In this document: positions 56,863 through 64,000 of the stretch, in pieces
Layout of the letters: each line of letters begins with the position of its first letter
Position numbering within the stretch: position 1 is the first letter of the stretch
Position numbers and translations under genes: made by a program
The notes under the pieces: model-generated
What the model was told of the DNA's origin: nothing
Database searches by the model: none
Seen by the model: the letters and a program-made list of their open reading frames with translations, nothing else
NCBI RefSeq assembly: GCF_022014595.1
Contig: NZ_CP091740.1
Location: forward strand, 3,460,200-3,524,199
DNA from: Solitalea lacus
GTDB taxonomy: Bacteria > Bacteroidota > Bacteroidia > Sphingobacteriales > Sphingobacteriaceae
Length of the DNA: 64,000 nt
Direction: 5' to 3'

Positions 56863-58206
56863 CTACAATTCTTTTACGGCAGCTTTAAACTGATCACCAC
56901 GATCTTCATAACTTTTAAACAAGTCAAAACTTGCACATGCCGGAGAAAGTAATACGGTATCACCTTTTGCAGCCAGGTGGTAAGCAACGTTAACTGCTTC
57001 TTGCGCAGACCCTGTATTGACAATAATTTCTACCCTGTCTTCAAAGACATCATGAATCTTCTTGTTGTCTTTACCAAGACAAACAATGGCTTTTACTTTG
57101 TCTTTCACCAAATCAAAAAGCATTGAATAATCATTTCCTTTATCAACACCACCAGCAATCCAAACAACTTTCGTATGCATACTTTCAAGAGCAAACCATA
57201 CGGAGTTTACATTGGTTGCCTTTGAGTCATTAATAAACTCAATACCTTGTATTTTAGCAACGTGTTCTAAACGATGAGGCACATTCTGAAAGTCACCTAA
57301 GCTTTCGCGTAAGCTGTCACTGCGAACTTCAAGTAGTCTACTTGCTATTCCTGCTGCCATTGAGTTACTTACGTTGTGCCTTCCCTGCAATGCTAATTCT
57401 GAGATGTTCATGCTAAATGTAGTTTTATCGGTTTGAATGTTAACTGTTTCATTGGTTAGGTAAGCCCCTTGTTCTACCTTGTTTTCTAGAGAGAACGGAT
57501 ACAAACGGGCCTTAAATTGGCGTCTTGCCATTTCCTTCATCGTTTCTTCGTCATCTAAACAATAAATGAAAGCATCAGCCTCTGTCTGGTTTTGTGTAAT
57601 GCGGAATTTTGAATCAACGTAATTCTGCATTTTATAATCATATCGATCAAGATGGTCGGGAGTGATATTTAACAAAATGGCAATATCAGCCCTAAACTCA
57701 TACATATTATCTAGCTGAAAGCTACTCAGCTCAAGTACATAGTAATCATAATTTTCTTCAGCAACCTGCTTAGCAAAACTTTGTCCCACATTACCTGCCA
57801 ACCCTACTTTAAGTCCTGCTTTTTTCAGGATATGATAGGTAAGCATTGTGGTGGTGGTTTTACCATTACTGCCTGTTATGCAAATCGTTTTTGCCTTAGA
57901 ATAACGAGCTGCAAACTCTATTTCAGAAATGATATTGATGCCCTTTTCGCCGATCTTCTTAATAATCGGAGCTTTATCTGGTATGCCCGGGCTTTTGACA
58001 ACTTCTTTAGCTGATAGAATTTCTTCTTCTGTGTGCTGTTGTTCTTCGAAGCGGATTCCTCTAGCAGCTAGTTCATTTTTATACTTTTCTGCAATGGCTC
58101 CGAAATCGGAAACAAAAACATCAAACCCTTGCTTTTGAGCCAGTATCGCACTTCCAACTCCACTTTCTCCCGCGCCAAGAATGACTATTTTATCTTTTGC
58201 GGCCAT
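56863..58206 (-). CDS. murD: UDP-MurNAc-L-alanine--D-glutamate ligase
   Basis: 447 residues from the ATG at 58206 (MAAKDKIVILGAGESGVGSA). The frame extends 20 codons further but would overlap mraY, whose stop is 2 bp before this ATG. ATP loop CITGSNGKTTTTMLTYH, LSSFQLDNM, NITPDHLDRYD, FINDSKATNVNS. It adds D-Glu to the stem peptide. Confidence 0.96.
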   Translation of the reverse strand: MAAKDKIVILGAGESGVGSAILAQKQGFDVFVSDFGAIAEKYKNELAARGIRFEEQQHTEEEILSAKEVVKSPGIPDKAPIIKKIGEKGINIISEIEFAARYSKAKTICITGSNGKTTTTMLTYHILKKAGLKVGLAGNVGQSFAKQVAEENYDYYVLELSSFQLDNMYEFRADIAILLNITPDHLDRYDYKMQNYVDSKFRITQNQTEADAFIYCLDDEETMKEMARRQFKARLYPFSLENKVEQGAYLTNETVNIQTDKTTFSMNISELALQGRHNVSNSMAAGIASRLLEVRSDSLRESLGDFQNVPHRLEHVAKIQGIEFINDSKATNVNSVWFALESMHTKVVWIAGGVDKGNDYSMLFDLVKDKVKAIVCLGKDNKKIHDVFEDRVEIIVNTGSAQEAVNVAYHLAAKGDTVLLSPACASFDLFKSYEDRGDQFKAAVKEL

Positions 58207-58208
58207 TA

Positions 58209-59447
58209 TTAACGCAGTTTTAAGGTTACAATAGAAACAATGGCTAGAATAATTCCGATAATCCAAAAACGGGTTACGATTTTAGATTCATGATAGCCTT
58301 TCTTTTGAAAATGATGATGCAGCGGTGACATAAGGAAAATCCTTCTGCCTTCTCCGTACTTTTTCTTAGTGAATTTAAAGTATGAAACCTGCATAATCAC
58401 CGAAAGATTTTCAACTAAGAAGATCCCGCATAATACAGGAATCAGCAATTCCTTACGAATGATGATTGCGAAAGTGGCAATGATACCTCCTAAAGCCAAA
58501 CTACCGGTATCTCCCATAAACACTTGGGCCGGAAATGCATTGTACCACAAGAAACCAATACAAGAACCAATAAAGGCTCCTGCAAATACCATTAATTCAC
58601 CTGAATCAGGGATATACATGATATTCAGATAATCAGCAAAAATTAAGTTACCTGAAAGATAAGCCAGAATACCTAAGGCAACCCCAATAATGGCAGAGGT
58701 TCCTGTAGCCAGCCCATCAATTCCGTCAGTAATATTGGCTCCATTGGAAACAGCAGTAATAATTATAATTACCGCCAAAATGAATATAAACGGAGTGTAC
58801 TTTTCATAATCCGGTAAAAACTTCAACACCTTACCATAGTCAAATTCATTGTTTTTATAAAATGGAACATTGGTTTTGGTTGATTTCATATCAGGACCAA
58901 AGTGACTTGAACTAATCACTTTTGCATCAACGCTTTGCACTTGTTGAGTTTGATTTTGAGGAAGTTTTTCGCGAATCACCACGTCTTTATGGTAATACAT
59001 GGTAATCCCAACTATCAACCCAATTATTACCTGACCCAAAATTTTAAAACGGCCGGCCAAGCCTTCCTTGTCCTTTTTGAATACCTTAATATAGTCATCC
59101 AAAAACCCGATTCCTCCCATCCATACCGTGGTAATAATCATCAAGATCACGTAGATATTATTTAATTTGGCGAACAACAAGGTTGGAATCAGAATCCCGC
59201 TAAGGATGATCAATCCACCCATAGTTGGGGTCCCTTGTTTTTCTTTCTGACCAGCCAACCCTAAATCGCGTACTGTTTCGCCAACCTGCAACTTAAGCAA
59301 CAAGTTAATTAAACGACGGCCATAAACTGTGGTAACAATCAAGGATACAATTACCGACATAGCCGTACGGAATGAAATATATTGAAACACTCCCGCTCCG
59401 GGGAAGTCGTATTCTTTATCAAGCCAGGTGAATAAGTAATATAACAT
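58209..59447 (-). CDS. mraY: Phospho-MurNAc-pentapeptide transferase
   Basis: 412 residues, about ten membrane spans. Family motifs: [65 protein letters not shown] and [19 protein letters not shown]. It makes lipid I from undecaprenyl phosphate. A loop of about 55 residues between spans ([13 protein letters not shown] to [11 protein letters not shown]) is longer than in E. coli, as is usual in Bacteroidota. Confidence 0.97.
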   Translation of the reverse strand: MLYYLFTWLDKEYDFPGAGVFQYISFRTAMSVIVSLIVTTVYGRRLINLLLKLQVGETVRDLGLAGQKEKQGTPTMGGLIILSGILIPTLLFAKLNNIYVILMIITTVWMGGIGFLDDYIKVFKKDKEGLAGRFKILGQVIIGLIVGITMYYHKDVVIREKLPQNQTQQVQSVDAKVISSSHFGPDMKSTKTNVPFYKNNEFDYGKVLKFLPDYEKYTPFIFILAVIIIITAVSNGANITDGIDGLATGTSAIIGVALGILAYLSGNLIFADYLNIMYIPDSGELMVFAGAFIGSCIGFLWYNAFPAQVFMGDTGSLALGGIIATFAIIIRKELLIPVLCGIFLVENLSVIMQVSYFKFTKKKYGEGRRIFLMSPLHHHFQKKGYHESKIVTRFWIIGIILAIVSIVTLKLR

Positions 59448-59471
59448 TGCTTGGTTTATTTCTATTGTCTG

Positions 59472-60935
59472 TTAGTTTTTCAAATTCTTAAATTGATTCA
59501 GCAATTCTTCCTTGTCATCAAAATGATGCTTCACCCCGTTGATCTCCTGATATTTTTCATGGCCCTTACCAGCAAGCAGAATAATGTCTCCGGATTGAGC
59601 AAGCATGCAGGCCGTTTTAATTGCCTCACGACGGTCTAGAATAGAAACGGTGGAACCCTTTTTAAATACCGGAACCCCCTCCTCCATTTCTTTAATTATT
59701 ATCTGAGGATCTTCTGTACGTGGATTATCAGAAGTAAGGATTACCTTATCACTGAATTCACAGGCTACCTTAGCCATTACCGGACGTTTAGCTCTATCCC
59801 TGTCACCTCCACATCCAATAACTGTAATCACCTTTTCAGAAGGACGACGAACTTCTAAAATGGTTTCCAATACATTCTGAACAGCATCTGGAGTATGGGC
59901 ATAATCAACAATACCAACAACTTTATTTGGTGCTACCAAATAATCAAAACGTCCCTCTGCCCCTTTCAAGTTGCTTAAAACGCTTAACACATTTTGCTTA
60001 TCTTCTCCTAATAATATGGCCGTAGCATAAACGGCCAGTAAGTTATAGGCATTAAACTTACCCACCATCTTAAACCAAGCTTCAGCTCCATCTATATTGA
60101 GCAACATTCCCGTAAAATGATCTTCGAGTAATTTAGCCCTGAAATCAGCCATATTTTGAAGGCTGTAAGTTTTCTTTTTGGCCTTGGTATTTTGAAGCAT
60201 TACCATTCCGCGCTTATCATCCACATTGCTTAATGCAAATGCCCTGGCAGGTAAATGGTCGAAAAATGTCTTTTTAACTTTCAGGTATTCGTCAAAGGTT
60301 TTATGAAAGTCGAGGTGATCATGTGTAATATTGGTAAAAATACCACCGGTAAAAGCCAAACCCGCAATTCGATTTTGGGCAACAGCATGAGAGCTAACTT
60401 CCATAAACACGTAATCGCAGGCCTGCTCAACCATCTGAGCCAATAGCCCGTTTAAAGCTATAGCATCCGGCGTGGTATGCGTTGATGGAATTACCAAATC
60501 CTCAATCTGGTTTTGAACGGTAGAAATTAATCCACATTTATATCCCAGACCTCTGAAAAGATTAAATAATAAAGTAGCACAAGTGGTTTTCCCGTTGGTT
60601 CCAGTAATGCCTACCAATTTTAACTGACCGGATGGATTACCATAAAAGGCCGTTCCCAACCATCCTAAAGCCGCATGACTGTCATCAACTTTTATATAAG
60701 TAACACCAGGCAAAATAGTTAACGGAAACTCTTCACAAACAATGGCAGCAGCACCCTTACCTGCCGCCTGTTCAATAAAATTATGTCCATCTACCGTTGT
60801 ACCTTTAACGGCAACAAACAAACATCCATGCGATACGGCTCTAGAATCAAAGGCAATAGACGATACATTTACATCTAAAGTTCCCTTTATATCTATTACT
60901 GAAATATTTTCTATTAATGAATTGAGCTGTTTCAT
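59472..60935 (-). CDS. murE: UDP-MurNAc-tripeptide synthetase, meso-DAP adding
   Basis: 487 residues. ATP loop VGITGTNGKTTCATLLFNLF (about residues 107-126), STHTTPDAIALNGLLAQM, IVDYAHTPDAVQNVLET, VIGCGGDRDRAKRPVM. The substrate motif DNPRTEDP is the DNPR type that selects meso-diaminopimelate over lysine, consistent with dapA in the window. It starts 3 bp after ftsI. Confidence 0.97.
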   Translation of the reverse strand: MKQLNSLIENISVIDIKGTLDVNVSSIAFDSRAVSHGCLFVAVKGTTVDGHNFIEQAAGKGAAAIVCEEFPLTILPGVTYIKVDDSHAALGWLGTAFYGNPSGQLKLVGITGTNGKTTCATLLFNLFRGLGYKCGLISTVQNQIEDLVIPSTHTTPDAIALNGLLAQMVEQACDYVFMEVSSHAVAQNRIAGLAFTGGIFTNITHDHLDFHKTFDEYLKVKKTFFDHLPARAFALSNVDDKRGMVMLQNTKAKKKTYSLQNMADFRAKLLEDHFTGMLLNIDGAEAWFKMVGKFNAYNLLAVYATAILLGEDKQNVLSVLSNLKGAEGRFDYLVAPNKVVGIVDYAHTPDAVQNVLETILEVRRPSEKVITVIGCGGDRDRAKRPVMAKVACEFSDKVILTSDNPRTEDPQIIIKEMEEGVPVFKKGSTVSILDRREAIKTACMLAQSGDIILLAGKGHEKYQEINGVKHHFDDKEELLNQFKNLKN

Positions 60936-60938
60936 TAT

Positions 60939-63041
60939 TTACCTTAGTTCTAACCCAATAAATCTACCTTTAACAAGTTGTGATCCAGCCGATATTGACT
61001 GTCCTACTACTTTACCACTACCTCTGGCAACGGCTCTTAAACCGGCATTTTCTAAAATATAAATAGCGTCCTGCAAACTCATACCAACAACACTTGGCAC
61101 CACATTTTCAGGAACTTCTGCCTCATTCATCACCACAGAATTGTCCTGTTGACTAATTTTCACCCAGTTCCCCTTGGTCTTATCACTATAAGAAATACCA
61201 AGCTTATTGTATATATATTCCGTTTCGGTTCTGTACCCTACTTTGGCCATTGGTACCTCTTTAGGGTTTAAAGCATATTGTTTTTCAACCCCTTGATGAA
61301 TCTCCAATTGAGTGGCATAAACCTTATCTGCAACTTCTTTAAATACAGGAGCTGCGACAGCGCCACCATAGTACAATTTGTTTGTAGGCTCATTAATAAC
61401 CACAATCATTGAATATTTTGGGTTATTTGCAGGAAAGTACCCACAGAAAGAAGCCTGGTAACGTAAATTTCCACGGTACCCGAGTTTACCATTTGCAATT
61501 TGTGCTGTACCCGTTTTGCCGGCAATAGGAAATACTGAAGTGCTTAGCACTTTAGCCGATCCATTTTGCACTACACCTTCCAGCAAGGTGCGTGCTTTAT
61601 CAAGGGTTTCATCGGATACGATTTTTTCAACCAAGACTTTGGTATCAAACTTTTCAATAGTTTTTCCTAAATGTTTTATTTCTTTAACAAATTTAGGGGC
61701 CACCATCCTTCCATTATTAGCAACCGCATTGTACAAGCAAAGTGTTTGCATTGGTGTAATGGTTTGCTCATACCCTATAGAAAGCCAAGGCAACGTAGTT
61801 CCATACCAATCTTTATCTCCGGTATGTTTAAAATGCGGACGAGCTTCACCAGGAATTTGTATACCCATCTTTTTACCCAATCCTAAACGCTCCAAACCTT
61901 CCACAAACTTCTCCGGTTGATCCTTATACCCTTTCCAAATAGCTACAGAAGTACCTACATTTGATGACTGCTCAAAAACGGCTTGCATAGTCAGTCCTTT
62001 GTCTTTAATGGTATGGGAATCTCGCATGACCCGCTTTCTGAACACTCTGTACCCTTTACTTACATCGACTGTATCATCTAGGTCAAATTTCTTATCTTCT
62101 AAACCCACCAGGAAAGAAGCAAGTTTAAAAGTAGATCCGGGCTCTGTTGCTGATCCTATGGCCGTATTGTATTTTTCTTCATATTGCCCGGGTGCTACAC
62201 GTTGCAAATTGGCGATTGCTCTAATTTCCCCAGTGGCAACTTCCATTAATATAACGGTACCACTACCAGCATTTTGGGCAACCAGCTGTTTAAGCAAAGC
62301 ATTTTGGGCAACGTCTTGTATATTAACATTTAAGGTTGATATAATATCACTACCGTCAACGGGAGCAATTTCAACATCATCATTTACCGGCATCCATACA
62401 CCACCTGCAATACGTTGCATTAAACGCTTTCCGGTTTTGCCAGAAATGTATTCATTATATGCTCCTTCCAGCCCCACTGGCTTTACGTCTTGCACATAAT
62501 ACCCAATCGTCCTTGATGCCAATAACTTAAACGGAAGAATCCTTTTGTTCTTTTGAAGAACAATTAAACCTCCCTTGTACCTACCCATGTTAAAAATCGG
62601 GAAGGTTTTCAATTGTTTTAATTCGTTAAAATCGACTTTACGTTGAACTAAAAAGTAACGTTGACCCTCGGCACGGGCCTTTTTCAACGATCTGATGTAT
62701 TCATCAGTTGTTTTATCCTGAAATAAATTTGCTAAACTGCGACTTAATGAATCAACTTTATCTTTGAAAATCTCGTCAGTGATTGGATCGGCATTAACAT
62801 CCATGCGTATTTCATACTCAGGCATGGACGTGGCAATCAAACTACCATCATCGGAATAAATGCTTCCGCGAACCGCTTCCACATTCATAAATTTAGTGGT
62901 AAGACTATCGGCCATTTTTGCCCATTTTCCACCTTGTACAAATTGTAGCTGGCAAATCCTGAACACAATAGCAAAAGCGAAAAGAAACAGGACAGCATAG
63001 GCTACATACACACGAAGCAATATGTCAGTCTTAATTTTCAT
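60939..63041 (-). CDS. ftsI: Division transpeptidase FtsI/PBP3 with PASTA domain
   Basis: 700 residues. N-terminal membrane anchor (about 8-28), PBP dimerisation domain (RGSIYSDDGSLIATSMPEYE), transpeptidase domain with SxxK in EPGSTFKLASF, SxN in EQSSNVGTSVAI and KTGTAQ. One C-terminal PASTA domain (VPSVVGMSLQDAIYILENAGLRAVARG). It cross-links septal peptidoglycan with FtsW. Its start overlaps the ftsL-like gene by 11 bp. Confidence 0.96.
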   Translation of the reverse strand: MKIKTDILLRVYVAYAVLFLFAFAIVFRICQLQFVQGGKWAKMADSLTTKFMNVEAVRGSIYSDDGSLIATSMPEYEIRMDVNADPITDEIFKDKVDSLSRSLANLFQDKTTDEYIRSLKKARAEGQRYFLVQRKVDFNELKQLKTFPIFNMGRYKGGLIVLQKNKRILPFKLLASRTIGYYVQDVKPVGLEGAYNEYISGKTGKRLMQRIAGGVWMPVNDDVEIAPVDGSDIISTLNVNIQDVAQNALLKQLVAQNAGSGTVILMEVATGEIRAIANLQRVAPGQYEEKYNTAIGSATEPGSTFKLASFLVGLEDKKFDLDDTVDVSKGYRVFRKRVMRDSHTIKDKGLTMQAVFEQSSNVGTSVAIWKGYKDQPEKFVEGLERLGLGKKMGIQIPGEARPHFKHTGDKDWYGTTLPWLSIGYEQTITPMQTLCLYNAVANNGRMVAPKFVKEIKHLGKTIEKFDTKVLVEKIVSDETLDKARTLLEGVVQNGSAKVLSTSVFPIAGKTGTAQIANGKLGYRGNLRYQASFCGYFPANNPKYSMIVVINEPTNKLYYGGAVAAPVFKEVADKVYATQLEIHQGVEKQYALNPKEVPMAKVGYRTETEYIYNKLGISYSDKTKGNWVKISQQDNSVVMNEAEVPENVVPSVVGMSLQDAIYILENAGLRAVARGSGKVVGQSISAGSQLVKGRFIGLELR

Positions 63042-63432
63042 CCTCTTTAATTACTATTTTTTTGGGTGGCTCTATTGACTCTTTTAATCCTACTTTTTCG
63101 GCACGAGCAGCAACTTCAGTCTGCTTGCTTAAAAACATCAACTCTGCTTTGGTTGTCATATACTCCCATCGCAGCTCTTTCAGCTCTTTGTTAGCCTTAT
63201 CTATCGTTCTTATGTTTCGCTCGGCATAATGACGATTGGTGATATAAAACAAGGCAACAAAACCTAAGAACACAAAATACGGCAACCACGATACTGCTTT
63301 CTCTTCAGAGATATACTCGCCTTTCAGAAGCAAGGTAAAGAAATTACGAGGTAGCGTCCTAGGCTCCTTTGGAGTCTCTTTTAACTTGGGCTCGAGGTCA
63401 TCCCTCAGTGTATTTTGCATTCGTTCGCTCAT
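63031..63432 (-). CDS. ftsL: FtsL-like division protein
   Basis: 133 residues: a charged cytoplasmic tail of about 45 residues, one membrane span (about 50-66, LPYFVFLGFVALFYITN), then a periplasmic coiled coil (IDKANKELKELRWEYMTTKAELMFLSKQ) ending in a short charged tail. Sequence identity in FtsL proteins is low; topology and the place between rsmH and ftsI support the call. It would form the FtsQ-FtsL complex that activates FtsW/FtsI. Confidence 0.82.
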   Translation of the reverse strand: MSERMQNTLRDDLEPKLKETPKEPRTLPRNFFTLLLKGEYISEEKAVSWLPYFVFLGFVALFYITNRHYAERNIRTIDKANKELKELRWEYMTTKAELMFLSKQTEVAARAEKVGLKESIEPPKKIVIKEDEN

Positions 63433-63433
63433 A

Positions 63434-64000
63434 TTACAACTTCATTCCTATTCTGAGCTTGGCGCTGCGCGCACGATTATTTTCTTTGATCTCTTCTGCC
63501 GTAGGAACAATTGCTTTGCGGGTCAACTGTTCAAAAGGCTTTATTTCATTTCCGAAGAAATCTTTTTCTACGTCACCTTTAAACTTCCCTTTATTGATGA
63601 AATTCTTAACCATGCGATCCTCCAATGAGTGATAAGACATCACTACCAAACGACCACCTGGATTTAATATCTCAACTGACTGTTCCAACATTTCCTGAAG
63701 CGCCTCTAATTCTTGATTTACTTCAATTCGAATCGCCTGAAACAACTGGGCATAATATTGATTTTCTTTCCCACGCTTAACCAAAGGTTTTACAATTTCC
63801 TTTAATTGCGCTATGGTATTAATCGGCTCCCTCAAACGGGCAACTGCAATCGTTTTGGCCAGCGTTTTTGAGTTGATAATTTCTCCGTACATACCAAAAA
63901 TACGGTGCAAATCAGCCTCATCATACTCATTGATAACTTTCTGGGCCGTCAGTTCTGACGACTGATCCATGCGCATATCCAAGTCTGCATCAAACCTGAT
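63434..64000 (-). CDS. rsmH: 16S rRNA m4C1402 methyltransferase, C-terminal part (cut by window edge)
   Basis: 189 codons from the window edge to the stop; the N-terminal third with the SAM loop lies outside. Recognised by FDADLDMRMDQS at the edge, ARLREPINTIAQL, NQELEALQEMLEQSVEILNPGGRLVVMSYHSLEDRMVK and the C-terminal NNRARSAKLRIG. RsmH (MraW) N4-methylates C1402 of 16S rRNA and is normally an early dcw gene. It ends 1 bp before the ftsL-like gene. Confidence 0.95.
   Translation of the reverse strand: MRFDADLDMRMDQSSELTAQKVINEYDEADLHRIFGMYGEIINSKTLAKTIAVARLREPINTIAQLKEIVKPLVKRGKENQYYAQLFQAIRIEVNQELEALQEMLEQSVEILNPGGRLVVMSYHSLEDRMVKNFINKGKFKGDVEKDFFGNEIKPFEQLTRKAIVPTAEEIKENNRARSAKLRIGMKL

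Noticed and set aside
58207..58266. Upstream start for murD, 20 codons earlier
   Set aside because: It would overlap the mraY end by 58 bp and adds a tail not seen in MurD; the ATG at 58206 fits.

Overview
The window looks like a chromosomal segment of a Bacteroidota bacterium, most likely Sphingobacteriales (Sphingobacteriaceae-like). The evidence is two SusC/SusD outer-membrane uptake loci with FecR/ECF-sigma control, TAnnTTTG-type -7 promoter boxes, a type IX secretion sorting tail, a histone-H1-like nucleoid protein, and a division and cell-wall (dcw) cluster in the Bacteroidota order. The DNA is AT-rich. No rRNA operon and no CRISPR array were seen.

Layout. 1-2100: 3'-truncated GH2 beta-galactosidase gene, then a 444-bp internally deleted IS1634-family element with terminal inverted repeats and a perfect 30-bp target duplication. 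2130-10281 (all minus): ECF sigma, FecR, SusC, SusD and a thioredoxin-fold protein, a first nutrient-uptake locus. 10533-23803 (mostly minus): a second Sus locus whose enzymes are not glycoside hydrolases. It holds ECF sigma, a secreted thermonuclease, FecR, SusC, SusD and three exported endonuclease/exonuclease/phosphatase (EEP) proteins. This could be a nucleic-acid or other phosphodiester scavenging system and is the most interesting gene set here. 23948-31560: mixed housekeeping and accessory genes (TetR, ferritin, DUF983, AraC, YceH, trehalase, degenerate DEAD-box protein). 31771-35877: LacI regulator, GH109-type glycosidase and NahK-type sugar 1-kinase, with twin palindromic operators in front of the glycosidase; a probable N-acetylhexosamine salvage module. 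35994-45931: lactonase, PfpI, tyrS, AcpH-like, ligA, dapA, histone-like protein, and a group III truncated globin with a membrane partner. 45932-47281: gene-poor stretch with an ORF6N pseudogene, large hairpins and five tandem tRNA-Cys genes. 47562-48809: an alpha-oxoamine synthase, probably for sphingo- or sulfonolipid bases. 48990-64000: dcw cluster on the minus strand (rsmH, ftsL, ftsI, murE, mraY, murD, ftsW, murG, murC, ftsQ, ftsA, ftsZ).

How the genes work together. In each Sus locus the SusC transporter carries an N-terminal STN signalling domain, so substrate binding is expected to signal through the FecR anti-sigma to the ECF sigma. The dcw genes are tightly spaced, overlapping or 1-45 bp apart except before murD and ftsZ, and end at a terminator after ftsZ. 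MurE carries the DNPR motif of meso-diaminopimelate-adding enzymes, which fits the presence of dapA.
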